DNA of 64,000 nucleotides from Liolophura sinensis (lineage: Eukaryota > Mollusca > Polyplacophora > Chitonida > Chitonidae). Position 1 is the stretch's first letter. Every line of letters begins with the position of its first letter. The DNA is taken from contig NC_088303.1 in NCBI RefSeq assembly GCF_032854445.1, forward strand, positions 36,029,501-36,093,500, read 5' to 3'. The notes beneath the pieces are model-generated. The model worked only from the letters and a program-made list of their open reading frames with translations. It had not been told where the DNA came from and searched no databases. The position numbers and the translations under genes are program-made. Below, one piece after another: positions 1 through 12,400 of the stretch.

Positions 1-264
1 GGCGAAATAAGATGCCAAGATGGAAGTTTAACCCTATAAGAATGAGATGAAGTTACCTGTGAACTCGTGGCCTTGATGTAAGGACCCGTGAGAAAGATAC
101 ACGTATAGAACAGGCAGATGTGTACCTATATAGATATATGCCTGTATGGTCATAGGGGTGTGAAAATGGACAGATATAGAGGTATGAAATGGAGAATGTA
201 TGATTGAGATATAAGAGGGAGGGTAAAGAGACATGACGAATGAATTTTGTGTTTGTATGCACGT

Positions 265-575
265 TGAGATAGAGATACACCTCTATACACGGTGAGATGA
301 AGATACCCCTGTATATACACTGTGAGATGGAGATACGCCTGTATACACGGTGAGATGGAGACACATCTGTATACATGATGAGATGGAGATACACCTGTAT
401 ATACACTGTGAGATGGAGACACACCAGTATACACGGTGAGATGGAAACACATTTGTATACACGGTGAGATGGAAACACACCTGTATACATGGTGAGATGG
501 AGATGCACCTGTATACACGGTGAGATGGAGATACACATGTATACACAGTGAGATAGAGATACACCTGTAAACCAA
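265..575. repeat. Minisatellite, 28-30 bp unit
   Basis: About eleven head-to-tail units built on TATACACGGTGAGATGGA, with 28 bp and 30 bp length variants. Open frames on the minus strand through it are a by-product of the periodicity and are not taken as genes. The flanks at 1-264 and 576-842 hold nothing I recognise. Confidence 0.9.
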
Positions 576-842
576 TCAGTATCGGTCTCACCATCTTTGT
601 GACCGTTATTTTCAAGTTACTATATATTTTATATAAATGTATATACGACATATAGATGTATTTATATGATGTTAGTCTTCTTTTTTAAATTTGTGTATAT
701 GAAAATGTGTATTTTGTATTACTTAGAGATGTTATTAAATTGAATTCAAATAAATTGCAATATTTAAACAAAAATCCTTACGCAGTGGTGTCTTATATAC
801 ATGTATGTGCTTTTTGATGAACAGGTGGTTCATGCCTTTCCT

Positions 843-1080
843 ATCAGTTGTTGGTGGTGGTTAAGGTATGTTTGTTCTTCAATAACACACGAGGTGTTGG
901 TTCAGTCTCAGAATCAGAAAATCCGCGATACCCAGCTGACTGGGCGCACAGCGATTCTGCACACTGAGTGATCCTGCACACTGAGTGATCCTGCATACCG
1001 AGTGATACTGCATACTGAGTGATCCTGGACACTGAATGATCCTGCACACTTAGGAATGACGAATGAATCAATGATTGCTT
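843..1080. repeat. Segmental direct repeat, copy 1
   Basis: About 235 bp matching 1320-1555 in the same orientation, 472-477 bp apart. Both copies carry the same lead-in (GTTGGTGGTGGTTAAGG) followed by a short array of 17-bp units of the type GCACACTGAGTGATCCT. A few more 17-bp units occur between the copies at 1253-1320, so the block seems to have been duplicated together with part of its array. Confidence 0.85.
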
Positions 1081-1140
1081 GGGGCTTAACGTCGCACGTA
1101 ATAATTTTTCAGTCGTGACGACGAGGAGTCATTAGGTATG
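1078..1140 (-). mobile_element. SINE-B tail fragment
   Basis: Reverse-orientation match to the 3' end of the second SINE family: GTCGTCACGACTGAAAAAT followed by a tract ending in ACGTTAAGCCCCAAGCA. No tRNA head is visible. It overlaps the edge of the 843-1080 duplication. Confidence 0.5.
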
Positions 1141-1319
1141 TGTACATACGTCGTGTCTTCTTGTGGAAGGGCGAGTATATGCCGCCAAAGTGCTGCCGCA
1201 ACCGAAGTGATGTATTCCGCTAACACCTACGGTTTCATACCTTCAGTTAATCCGTGATCCTGCACAATGAGTGATCCTGCACACTGAGTGATCCTGCATA
1301 TTGAGTAATATTGCACACT

Positions 1320-1555
1320 GTTGTTGGTGGTGGTTAAGGTATGTTTGTTCTTCAATAACACACGAGGTGTTGGTTCTCACCCAGAATCAGAAAATCCGCG
1401 ATACCCAGCTGACTAGACGCACAGCGATTCTGCACACTGAGTGATCATGCACTCTGAGTGATCCTGCATACCGAGTGATACTGCATACTGAGTGATCCTG
1501 GACACTGAATGATCCTGTACACTAAGGAATGCCGAATGAAAGAATGACTGCTTGA
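1320..1555. repeat. Segmental direct repeat, copy 2
   Basis: Second copy of the 843-1080 block, including the GTGATCCTGCA-type 17-bp units. The copies differ by scattered substitutions and a short insertion near 1376, so the duplication is not brand-new. Confidence 0.85.
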
Positions 1556-1745
1556 CACTTTAAAAGTGGAAGTTGTAACTTGTCGTTCAGCATTACGGGG
1601 ACAGTGCAATGACTGGTTGACCCGTATTAGTATAGGCCTAATGGCTCGAGCACATTGGCACATTACATGCACTCTAAGGACTCATTCGTCGTCATGTGAC
1701 TGAAAAATTGTTAAGTACGATGTTAAACCCTAAGCACTCACTCAC
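1554..1745 (+). mobile_element. SINE-B, 5'-truncated copy
   Basis: Body and tail of the second SINE family, without the tRNA-like head. The body (AGTTGTAACTT, then GTTCAGCAT and GACTGGTTGACCCGT) and the tail (GACTGAAAAATTGTTAAGTA, then TTAAACCCTAAGCACTCACT) match the more complete copy at 9656-9985. The family tail ends in short CACT repeats. Confidence 0.7.
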
Positions 1746-2140
1746 TCTACTGAAGTTTTGCATAGCTCACTTGTTACCTAAGCGGGCTTATGCAACTACA
1801 GTTCGTACACCGCGGGCAACTTAACCTCGCCTGCTCCATATAATAGTTTACTGGCGCTGTTCGAAGTTGTGGGTGAGACAGGGACGGGACCTAAACTGCT
1901 GTTGTGACAAGGGACATTTTTTGTTCGTAAAACCTTACGACAATTAGGAACCGAAAACTGTTTGTCATTAGACAAAGGGTGACATCATCATTAGGGTCCG
2001 CCGATGTATTCGTGTGAATGAGCGGTCAGCTACGTCAATGACAAACCATAAAGATTTAATGTTTCCGCAAAGCCGTGTATCTGGTTATGTATTGCTGTCA
2101 CCCAATAACCTGTGCTCTTACAAGAGAGATAGTACGTGTC

Positions 2141-2240
2141 TCTCAGGTCTGCAGCAACCTGCGGATAGTCGTGAGTTTTCCCGGGTTGTGCCCGGTTTCC
2201 TCCCACCGGGAGGAATGCTGGCCGTCGAGATATTCGTGTC
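2141..2240 (+). mobile_element. SINE-A fragment, diverged
   Basis: Contains the SINE-A core words GCAACCTGCGGATAGTCGTG, CCCGGTTTCCTCCCACC and GGAATGCTGGCCGTCG in the right order. The tRNA head and the TTTA tail are missing or unrecognisable. Confidence 0.6.
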
Positions 2241-5200
2241 AGGAAAACGTCTATGTAAACTTTGAGTGGCGCCTGCGACTTCCTTCTGAACTTGTATAGA
2301 TATATGATATACATACACTAGATATTAGGTGCAGCTCTGTCAAGATTCCTAAATAGCACATAGTTGCCACGCTGTCTCTGCGTAGTCATTATTTGTACTC
2401 GTTTGCCTAGGTATTTTGCTAGTACGAAGAGTTCATTGTCACTAATACGGATAACGTCACTTTCTGCTCGTATCAGAAAATCTACAGTTTTGCGATAGAC
2501 TATAGAATGGATAGATTCGAATGGTCTCTCGTGGAGAGTATATGAAACAGATTTGGTCTGAAGAAGGCGATAAAAGCCGTGGGTACTGGCCTAGTTATTA
2601 ATTGTCATCAGTCATCAGTCTGAGCATGTTTTTCAGTAATGGTATGATCCAAACTTATAAGCTGATTATTGAAACGGACTAAACAGTTTTGACAAGCAGA
2701 TCACAGAGGTCTGCTCTAAGGATCACCAGTGCTATTCGAGAAGAAGGCTATAACATCGGATGGCCATATTTATACACAGAATGAAACGAACGAAGATCTA
2801 TCAGTGCCGTCAAATCCTTCACTTATACAATGAGAAACAGAGCATTAATCCGTGTCAGCATTAACTTTATATAAGACAGGATCCAGGACTATATGCACGT
2901 TTAACAGTAGCTCTTCTATAAACATGCCTACTCAAAATGTTGGCAATTTTATTGTCATGTCATGTCAATATATACAGGTAGGAATAAATGCAGAAAAAAT
3001 AACCTGCATAGATTAACGAGCACATTAGGCCAGCTATATATTATTTGTGAACTACTTTAACACGTTTGTCTGTGTGTAACACTACGCCAATGTCACAGCC
3101 AATCAGCTCACAAGACACAGCTGACATGACTGCCATCCAATGAATTACTGCGATATTTGCACCTTTCACTGAGCCCAAAACCATCGATTACCACCAACAT
3201 GCTTAATTTTGCACCAGTTAAAATGTAACAAATCAGCATGACTTAACTTTATATAACATAGCTTATCGAAAAAAAGGGACGAAAAACAATACACTGATCC
3301 GTGATATAACCTGTTGATAAGTTTGTACAGCTGTTGATATTCCAGTCTAAGAATTTCACACGAGTTTTCTCGAAACATTGGTGATATTTTTGGCGGTTTT
3401 ACTGTAGGTAGACAGTTGGGACTTTCATCCAAGGTGACCGTCAGTTAGCTGGGTTCGTGGGTACAGGCCAGAAGGGCGTGTCCAGTGGACGGGATTTTAA
3501 CCACACGTTTATTTTAATACTTGGCTGCCAGGTATGTCCAAACAAATATCAACAACGTTCTTGGTTATTCTGTTTATTTTATAGTAAATTTTATTTAATT
3601 TTCTTTTTTTGCCTCCGAAATCAGCTTAAACTTTGCAGTTCTAATGCTAGTTTCCTCGATGGGAAGGGGAAGATGGTGGATGGGAGACTGGGTCAAATTC
3701 ACCCACCCTTTTTCTAACATCATGACAGGACTACATCACTCTTCACAGTAATATTACGCTTATATTTTCGTTTCCTACAATTCATTATGGTAGAGCTAGT
3801 ATAGTATCTGTGAACCTGGTAAACACTACAGAGGGTTATATGTGCCCCATGCCTAAATAGCCTCGGAACATCCATGGGTAATTATACGTCAATTTAGCTC
3901 AAGACACCTCGCTCAACCAGCAGCTGTCAGCAATTGATGTACATGCACACGAACATGTAGTTCCGACATGAAATATTGGCTTCTTCCAGTAGAGGACTTA
4001 CAACCTGACTGCTTCCGGCAGAAATGGCTATTCCGCCAAAATTACTGCAGTATACAACGTGGGCGATTAAATAAATATTCTCGTAAATATTCAGCCCCAC
4101 CTGAGCGGACTGTTTTTCTATGACCAATCGTAGTGAATATTGTTGCAAACAAAGGCGGTTGTAAAGACTAGGGTTGTCTTTCGTTAGTCAACAAGCCCCT
4201 TATCAGATGCTCATTGTAAGAAGCTAGTTTTTCAATGAATTGATGTCACTTTACCATGTCATCGCAAGCTCCATTTTCACATTGCACGAAATGTCACACA
4301 GATAGGCAATGTAAACTTTGAGATGACATGATGTCATGAAGGCTTTCAGCAAGAATGGATGAAAACGTGCAGTTTGCACGAACTTTGCCGAGCCGCTGTC
4401 TGCATCCATATATGGCAATGCTCATTAGTCTTCGCCTATGCATTAACGTTTGTAATTCGGGTCGAATGTGAACTACATGTATTTGAAAATTCACTGATTA
4501 TTGCAGTGATTAGCTTATGATTTGCTTATGTAATTCTTCAACCTTTTCCCAAGTTTGCAAGGTGTTTATCGAAGCATATTATGAAGGCATTATTCTGTGT
4601 TGACTGATAAAATTATACTTTTTGCGAAGCTCTGAAACTGGCTAGTTCAGCGATTGCATTTTTGTACCCAGTATTCAATTAAAAATAAGCATAAATCGCT
4701 CTGAAAGTTGTTCTTTCATACGCGAAAAGGTTGAGTAATTAGGGCGTGAAAACATAAAATAGCATGATTTTAAGGATTGCACCTTGTGAAAGTGCATATT
4801 AAAGTCAGCTGTTTGAGGAAGGATACAGAAAATTCAGTTTGAATTGGCTAAACTGAAAACTTACGATCATTTCCTAGTATGGTCACTTTTAATGAGAGGC
4901 CCGGGTCCGTGTTAAACCATACATGGATATTACTACTAGGCCACTGCTCCGGATATCTGCATCCAAAAAAAAAAGCCACCTCCGACTCCTGAATATGGGT
5001 GTTTCAAACTTTGATCTATCTTCTATTATTATATTACGTGTGAAGACAACTAACTGTAAACATAGAATAAAAGTATTGTTTTGGTAAAATACTGCCTTGT
5101 TTCTTGCAGTATTCAGTTAAAGAGGGAGGGAAAAACAAGCACCAAAGTTATTTCTTCAAACTTACTCAAACTTACAGTGACCTCTTGTATTAGATTAGTT

Positions 5201-5728
5201 GTTGGCTAATATTTAAAAAGAAATTTTTGAGTGCAGTGTAGGCATTTGACAGCACATCGATTGCATGTGGCCACAGGATATGCATCCTGAATCTCCAGTG
5301 AAGCCCACATGATTCTTCTGGGAAAATGCACATTGAAAACTCACCATGTTTTTCATCAGACTTATCAAATTCTTCCATGTCCCTCTGTTGCTTTGTGCTG
5401 TTTATGTTCTTAATCATCGTCCATACATTTGAAGCTGATTCAGTGCAGATTATGGCCTCTTTGCCTTGACAGAAAATTTATCTGAACTTGCACCATTTTT
5501 TTTCACCTTTCGCCATAATACAGAAGTATTATCAATGTATTCTTAATTTTGCATACAAACTCTGTTTTATACTTCCTCTTCATCTATCTTTTAAAGATAC
5601 ATTAACCTTCCCAGATGTAAAATTTTTGGCAATAACAACGAACATATACCTGTTTGATGCAAAAAGAGGGATTTTCTTTTATTTCCACTGAAGAAATGAC
5701 CACGAGGAAACTTTGTTAATGAAACATT

Positions 5729-5765
5729 GGGGGGAGGGGAAGGGGGGGGGGGGAAGGGCAGAGGG
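5729..5765 (+). other. G-rich tract, quadruplex-prone
   Basis: Thirty-seven bases that are almost all G, with runs of 6, 4, 12, 3 and 3 G separated by one or two bases. This satisfies the usual four-run rule for an intramolecular G-quadruplex. It lies about 660 bp past the POLR2C stop codon, so the POLR2C-sense strand is C-rich here. Confidence 0.7.
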
Positions 5766-6427
5766 TTACAGGAAATCCTAATGGTGCATTACGATGAACA
5801 CAAACATAATTATAGCCCTAAATTTAAATCTTAAAGATACAGATTCAAGACAATGAAGTTACTGTGGCCTAATGGTCTGTAAGTCACCAATGGAATCTGT
5901 AAAATAGCTGCAGCAAATTTGTCCAAGACTTTCTTGGATCTGTCTTTATGAAAAGCAGATAATGAGAATATGATGACAAAAAGACAATGTTCATGTGTCT
6001 AAGTGAAGGCTGATAAAGCAACACCACACGATTCCATCCTTCCTTTGCCTTCCAATTGTTAAATTCGTGCCTTTTCTGCACCCATGGAAGGTGTTTTTCG
6101 TGGGTCTAATATCTCTGTTTCCTATCGCTTTCAAGCACAACTAAAGTATATAACAAATAATGTGATGATTTAAAAATAGATACCATTTTGGTAGCTTATT
6201 TTTCAGTCCATTCCAAACATATCCCAAAATGTCCTTCATCCAAAAATAAACTCTTTTTCAAGAACTTGAAAACACTTATTACACTTTCAAGTACATGCAC
6301 TTTCAAGGACCAGTGGAAACCCTGAATCCCAAATGCCAAAAATACACATCTGTGTCTGCAATTCTGCTTTCGCAATGTCATTCACGATGGTGAGCTCTTT
6401 CTCCGCGTTGACAAATTTGCTCATCCA

Positions 6428-9400
6428 TCAGCTGATTGTTAGCACATCGCTCCTGATTTCGTGGCTCAGTTGCGTCTGTAGGTCGCTCAGTTTTTTCTTC
6501 AGAATGGACAAGCAGCTGTACATGATGTTTTCAGGACGAAGTGAACCACACGCTTCAATGTTGTAGTAAAACTTCTGCGGTTGACCATTGGCTTCAAAAG
6601 GAGCTTCATCTGTTGAGAAATAAAACGTTACGATAATAAAACACAAAAATTGACCAGCATGCAGTCACATGCGGTGATGCATGCACATTTCAAAAATGCA
6701 ATCATTATACCTAACACCACACCTAACAACATTCAATGTCATTCTACCATATTCATTGCAGCTTAAAAATATCCATGAAATTAGATATGATACAAATTTC
6801 TAAAGCTAATGACATGCCCACACAAAAGCAGTATTTGCTTCAATGTTTAATCAGTAACTACACACATCTTCCCTGAGAACAAGAACAGCACCACCCTCTC
6901 AAAAAGCTGTTTGTTGCAGCTAAAAATATTAAATATGGAATGTACATGATATCTCCATGTTATTTTCCCTCACCATATGAGGGAAGGTCTGTCAGCAACC
7001 TGCGGGTGGTTGTGGGTTTCCCCAGGGCTTTGCCTCATTTCCTCCCACCATAATACTGACCGACGTCATATAAGTGAAATATTCTTGAGTAGGGCATAAA
7101 ACACCAATCAAACTAATGAATAAAAGACCTAGCTGAGTAGTACTCATTCAACTTTGGAGTCTACAACAACAATGACAAATTCAACAACTTAAAGAGAGGT
7201 GCAACACCACAAGTGCATGGTGAGAGCATTCCGAGAAAAACTTCTACTCATGAGAATACTTACGCTGATCTTCATCCAGTTCAGAATATTCACTTTTTGG
7301 CCTGAAAGCAGGTAAAGAGTAAGGTTTATTTATTTATTTGACTGGTGTTTTACGCCGTACTCAAGAATATTTCACTTCTACGACGGCGGCCAGCATTATG
7401 GTGGGTGGAAACTGGGCAGAGCCCAGGGGAAACCCACGACCATCTGCAGGTTGCTGACAAACCTTCCCACGTACGGCCGGAGAGGAAGCCAGCATGAGCT
7501 GGACTTGAACTCACAGCGACCGCATTGGGAAGAGACTCCTTGGTCATTACACTGCGCTAGCGCACTAACCAACTGAGCCACGGAGGCCCCCTAAAGAGTA
7601 AGGTAATTGCATAACTGTATTGAGACAAGAGCTACAATCTTATTATATTTCATTATTTTTCACACCTTGCCATACGATATAATACATTTAACATATTCTG
7701 AGAGAGAAATCTATATATGCAATACCAACACAGGTATTAAGCATAGGTTAGCCCCTGACTGACCAGGCTGACAAAACATTACATCGAGACGAAGCCGAGA
7801 AACTTATTTCGACTCAACATGTTGTATTACTGAAAATGAAACTTTCAAAGACCATGGGTAGCATAGGCAAATCCTGTTGATTGGTTGAGCGCAGCAAGAA
7901 AAAAAGATTGTATGTGCTAAAGTTGTATTGCTGTCAGAGCAGCTACTGAATGCACTTATATACAAGATGTACAAGAACTATTTCATTACTGTACAAAAAT
8001 GTCAGTAAAACTGCCTGTCATGTGTGAAAAGGTTAATAAAACAGAACATTCCTATGTTTAGCTGCAGCAAGCAGCTCTAAGTTTGCTCTGTCCCTCGACT
8101 GGTCAAATTTTTAACATACATGTACTGCCTTCTAACACAGGCCATTCACTTATTAATTAATGCGGGGAGTTAGTGCACAACGACATTGCAAATTTTATAC
8201 GTGAAAGGTTAGATAAATACATACCACTCCTCGGGTTTAGGGTAGGTCGTGTGACGCAGAGCATTGTCTGGATCATACTCAAAAGCTATCCCTGCTGTAG
8301 GGTTCCACTTGGCATGCTCTTTGGCGAAACCTTTGCGAGCAAAGGCCCTTAGCTTCAACTCCTGTCCTTTCCGAAGTTTTACAATGAGAATATCTGAAAC
8401 AAAGATCCGTAGTATACAAGTGCTACACTTAAGTACAGTGTGAGTGGAATCTCCACTTTATTTGGGGATTACAACGGCTATCGGGTCTGTGGGTAAAGGG
8501 AACCACCACCTGTCCACCCATGTTTGACAAACAATGAAACATTCCAAGTGTAAGCCATGGACATGTGACCTTATTGGGCAAGGCCATGACACCCACAGTA
8601 TATCCTCATTTTACCACTCTGATCCAGTGAGGACTTGGAATCTGAACCTGGCCAGCTCTCTCCATCTTTCTGCTTTAACACTACCATATATCCTTTAACT
8701 GATGTAACAGTAACCTCTACCCACTTAATAATGTGATAATCATAGCTGGTAGTGTTATTCAAATAGGCAGAGGGAGTTACTCCATCAGTTACATGATTTG
8801 CATCCTTTTGCAGAGGGCTGATGAGCCTGGTTTTGTACTTTAAGAAGATAACGGGGAAAATAAATAAATCTTGGAGTTTCTATTTACCATCAGTTTCATC
8901 ATACTCGCTGGCTTCTTCTCTGTGTCTTGAGGTCACCTGAAATGTGTAATGTAAACCATCCTGCAGTTTCAACAACATGAAGCAAGAATTTCAGAAATAT
9001 CTCCTGCCAGGTTTAACATTAGGAGTCTTTTGTATATACCTGGAATCCTGTAACTTCCCGAACTACATGTCAATAAATGATGTACATGTGCATTCCATTC
9101 AACTGGCTACACATCTATGCATTTCCTCTTAGCTGCATTTCAGCCGCCACCCATCAATCTTATTGCCAATGCATAAGTGAAGAATTCTGAAATATGGCAT
9201 AAAACAGCAATCATATCCGGTGTCGCCTTTCAACATTCATAGCTGTGACCAGGAGATTTCTGTACAATCACATTATAAAAAGCCTTGCTTGACAGTGACC
9301 TTGATCTTGTGTTTTAGGGTGGGGCCATCACTGACAGAGGTGTGCCCACAACAAAATGGACCAATCATTCAACCCCGTCACTGGCCAATTTGAGCCCCAG

Positions 9401-12400
9401 CACCTCAAGGTCCGTCTCCAGTCCTTACAGAAAATCTGTCTACAGGCCATAGGCAGGGCTGTTACCATTCTCCGATACCCACATGTAAGTTGCCAGACAA
9501 TCCAACCAATAGTGATTAACAACAGAACAATATATTATGCTCCCTCTGCCTAAATCACCCCAAAACTGGCTCCTTAAAATAATATTAAACATTAGCAACC
9601 AGAGGATCCAGGTGTACTACCACACCCCACAATTTCACAGACTTCCCTTCCTATATACCAACCTGGATAGCACAGTTGGTAGAGCATCTGCTTCGGGAGC
9701 GGTAGATCCAGGATCAATCCTGGATCGAGTCACACCTAAGACTTTAAAAGAGGGAGTTGTAACTTCCTCGCTTGGCGTTCAGCATGAAGGGGATAGTGCA
9801 ACGACTGGCTGACCCGTAACAGTATAATGGCTCGGGTGGGGTAGCTTACTTGCCTTCAGCACTAGATAAAAGAGCGGTGAAAATCCGTCCTGCAACAAGG
9901 ACGCTTACATGCACTCGGATTCCTTCGTCATCATATGACTGAAAAATTGTTGAGTACGACGTTAAACCCCAAGCACTCACTCTTTCCCTTTCTATAAGCC
10001 TACTGTAGGAGTTCATGACATAGAAATAAAGCCCCTATTAGAAACCTAAGAATTTGGTGCTAAAAAAAATCAAATGGGATACAAATTAGAATTGTGCAAA
10101 TCTTTAAAGTGTTGAACTACCAAAATTTGAGTTTCAGAAGCATCCCTTGCTCTACTTTAGGAGTTGATGTACATAAAATGAACATACTCTGATGGATGGA
10201 TGGATGCTGGTCATTCACAAACTCCCCCTTTATATCGGATGAGGGAAGTTCAAGAAAAGGGCTATATAGAGGAAGAAATATTTAAACGTGCCAGACGAGT
10301 CTACTCACCTAAGCCATTTACTAGTATGTAGCTAAAATGATAGCATCGTGCCGTTACCACATGGGTCTTCTAAGATGTCTGCATGTTTTATAATGTTTAC
10401 TAAGAAGTGATCTGTTTCTTCAGAGCCAGAATAGTGAAAATCTTTTCAAATAGTCTGTCAAGGACTCTAGCTAACAGTTGTGATGACATCCACAGTTTCC
10501 TCCCTTTATAAACTGGAGACCTATATGCTAAAAACATCACTCAAACAAAAACAAAACAGTTTGATAATGCATTAAAATGAAAGCTGGATATGTAGTCGCT
10601 GATCTTCATCCAGTTCAGAATATTCACTTTTTGGCTTGAAAGCACGTAAAGAGTAAGGTTTATTTATTTATTTGATTCACTTCTAAGATGTCTGCATGTT
10701 TTAAAATGTTTACTAAGAAGTGATCTGTTTCTTCAGATCCAGAATAGTGAAAATCTTTTCAAATAGTCTGTCAAGGACTCTAGCTAACAGTTGTGATGAC
10801 ATCCACAGTTTCCTCCCTTTATAAACTGGAGACCTATATGCTAAAAACATCACTCAAACAAAAACAAAACAGTTTGATAATGCATTAAAATGAAAGCTGG
10901 ATATGTAGTCTTAGGTAGCTACCTAGAAAAATTCTTGTCTGTTACACTGAGCATCAGGATATTTTCTCACTGGTGAATGGGACTCCAAAGCTTGTTTTGT
11001 TTTCAGTTCAAACAAATGCAGTATCCAGTTACCATGCTACAGGAGCTTGAAGTTTCTTGTCTGAAGGAGATTATGGATATTTGGAACAGAACTATTCACC
11101 GACAACATAGATGTCTGAATGAAGTAAAAATGAAGTAAAAAAACAAAGTAAAAATAACAAATATTTCAGTATCTCCAATTTCTCTTGTTTTCTAATCTAC
11201 CAGCAACCTGCGGATGGTCGTGGGTTTCCCCCGGGCTCTGCTCGGTTTCCTCCCACCCTTATGCTGGCCGCTGTCACATAAGTGAAATATTCTTGAGCAC
11301 GGCGTAAAACACCAATCAAATAAATAAATCTTGTTTTCTAATCATGTTTTGGGATATAGAGTCCTGAACCTGATAACTCAGGTTGCCCAGCATTTCCAGC
11401 CGGGTAATGCAGTACTAATCATCTTCTATTTACCCTACAGGTGAAATGCCTTCCTCTCCCTCCCAAACTTCTGGAGGCAGTGCAGTCCCTAGAGATGGCA
11501 GACTTTTACATTGACCCTGAGCACCTGCGTAGCAGCCACCATCTTAGCCATTCCTACCCAGCCACATGTACCCTGGATAACCAGCCTGTGACACTGAAGG
11601 TCACAACCAGAGGTAGGCAACATGTGCCATCAGGGCCACTTGTTCAAAAGTGTATTAATAGTTAAACCAGGCTTAAATCTCAATACCAGTATTATTTTTA
11701 CACAAAACCAGTTGAATTTTAGTCCAGCACACAAAACCAGTTGAATTTTAGTCCGGACTTAATACAAAGCTTAACTGCCTTTATACACTTTTGGACATCC
11801 CCTGTGCTCTACTGCAACACACAATATATGTATGTATGTGTATGCTTTGGTGCATGCTATATATATATAAATAAAATGTGTGTTGTTACCACAGACCACA
11901 ATCAATCACCTGTGATCTGCTGGAAACTATCCTAGTGACTAGTCTGCCCTAATACTTTCTGGATTTCTCTCTGCAGGAACAACTTTACCAGAGTCTGACC
12001 CATCCTACATCACAACATTTAACAGCTCTGACAAAAATGTTCACGTTTTCCGTCGGAAAACCAGCCTAAGGGAGATCATCAACAAGCACAAGCGAGAGGG
12101 AGCTAAGCTGGAACCAGAATTTGTATGGTCAGTTGTGTCCGCTATGGCTGGAGTCTTACAGAACTGCCACCCTTCACTGGGCATCAATCCGGACAACATT
12201 TATAGTCACCACAATGGCATCGTGACGATTGACATGGATCCACCAACCAACAATAAGATACCTCAAGACCTGGAAGAAACACCTGTATATGACTCCCCAG
12301 AAGTACTTCTCCAACAAGATCCTGATTCCAGGGCTCTCAGCTGGGTAATTGGCTGCATACTATACGAAATGTTGGCCATGAAACCAGCATACTATGTAAG

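Larger units (their letters stand above)
1746..6427. other. Intergenic, unrecognised
   Basis: About 4.7 kb downstream of POLR2C. Apart from a diverged SINE fragment near 2141-2240 and the G-rich tract at 5729-5765, I see no exon series with matching splice phases, no family motifs and no RNA gene. The 3' UTR of POLR2C must occupy part of its right end, but I could not place the poly(A) site with confidence. Confidence 0.6.
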
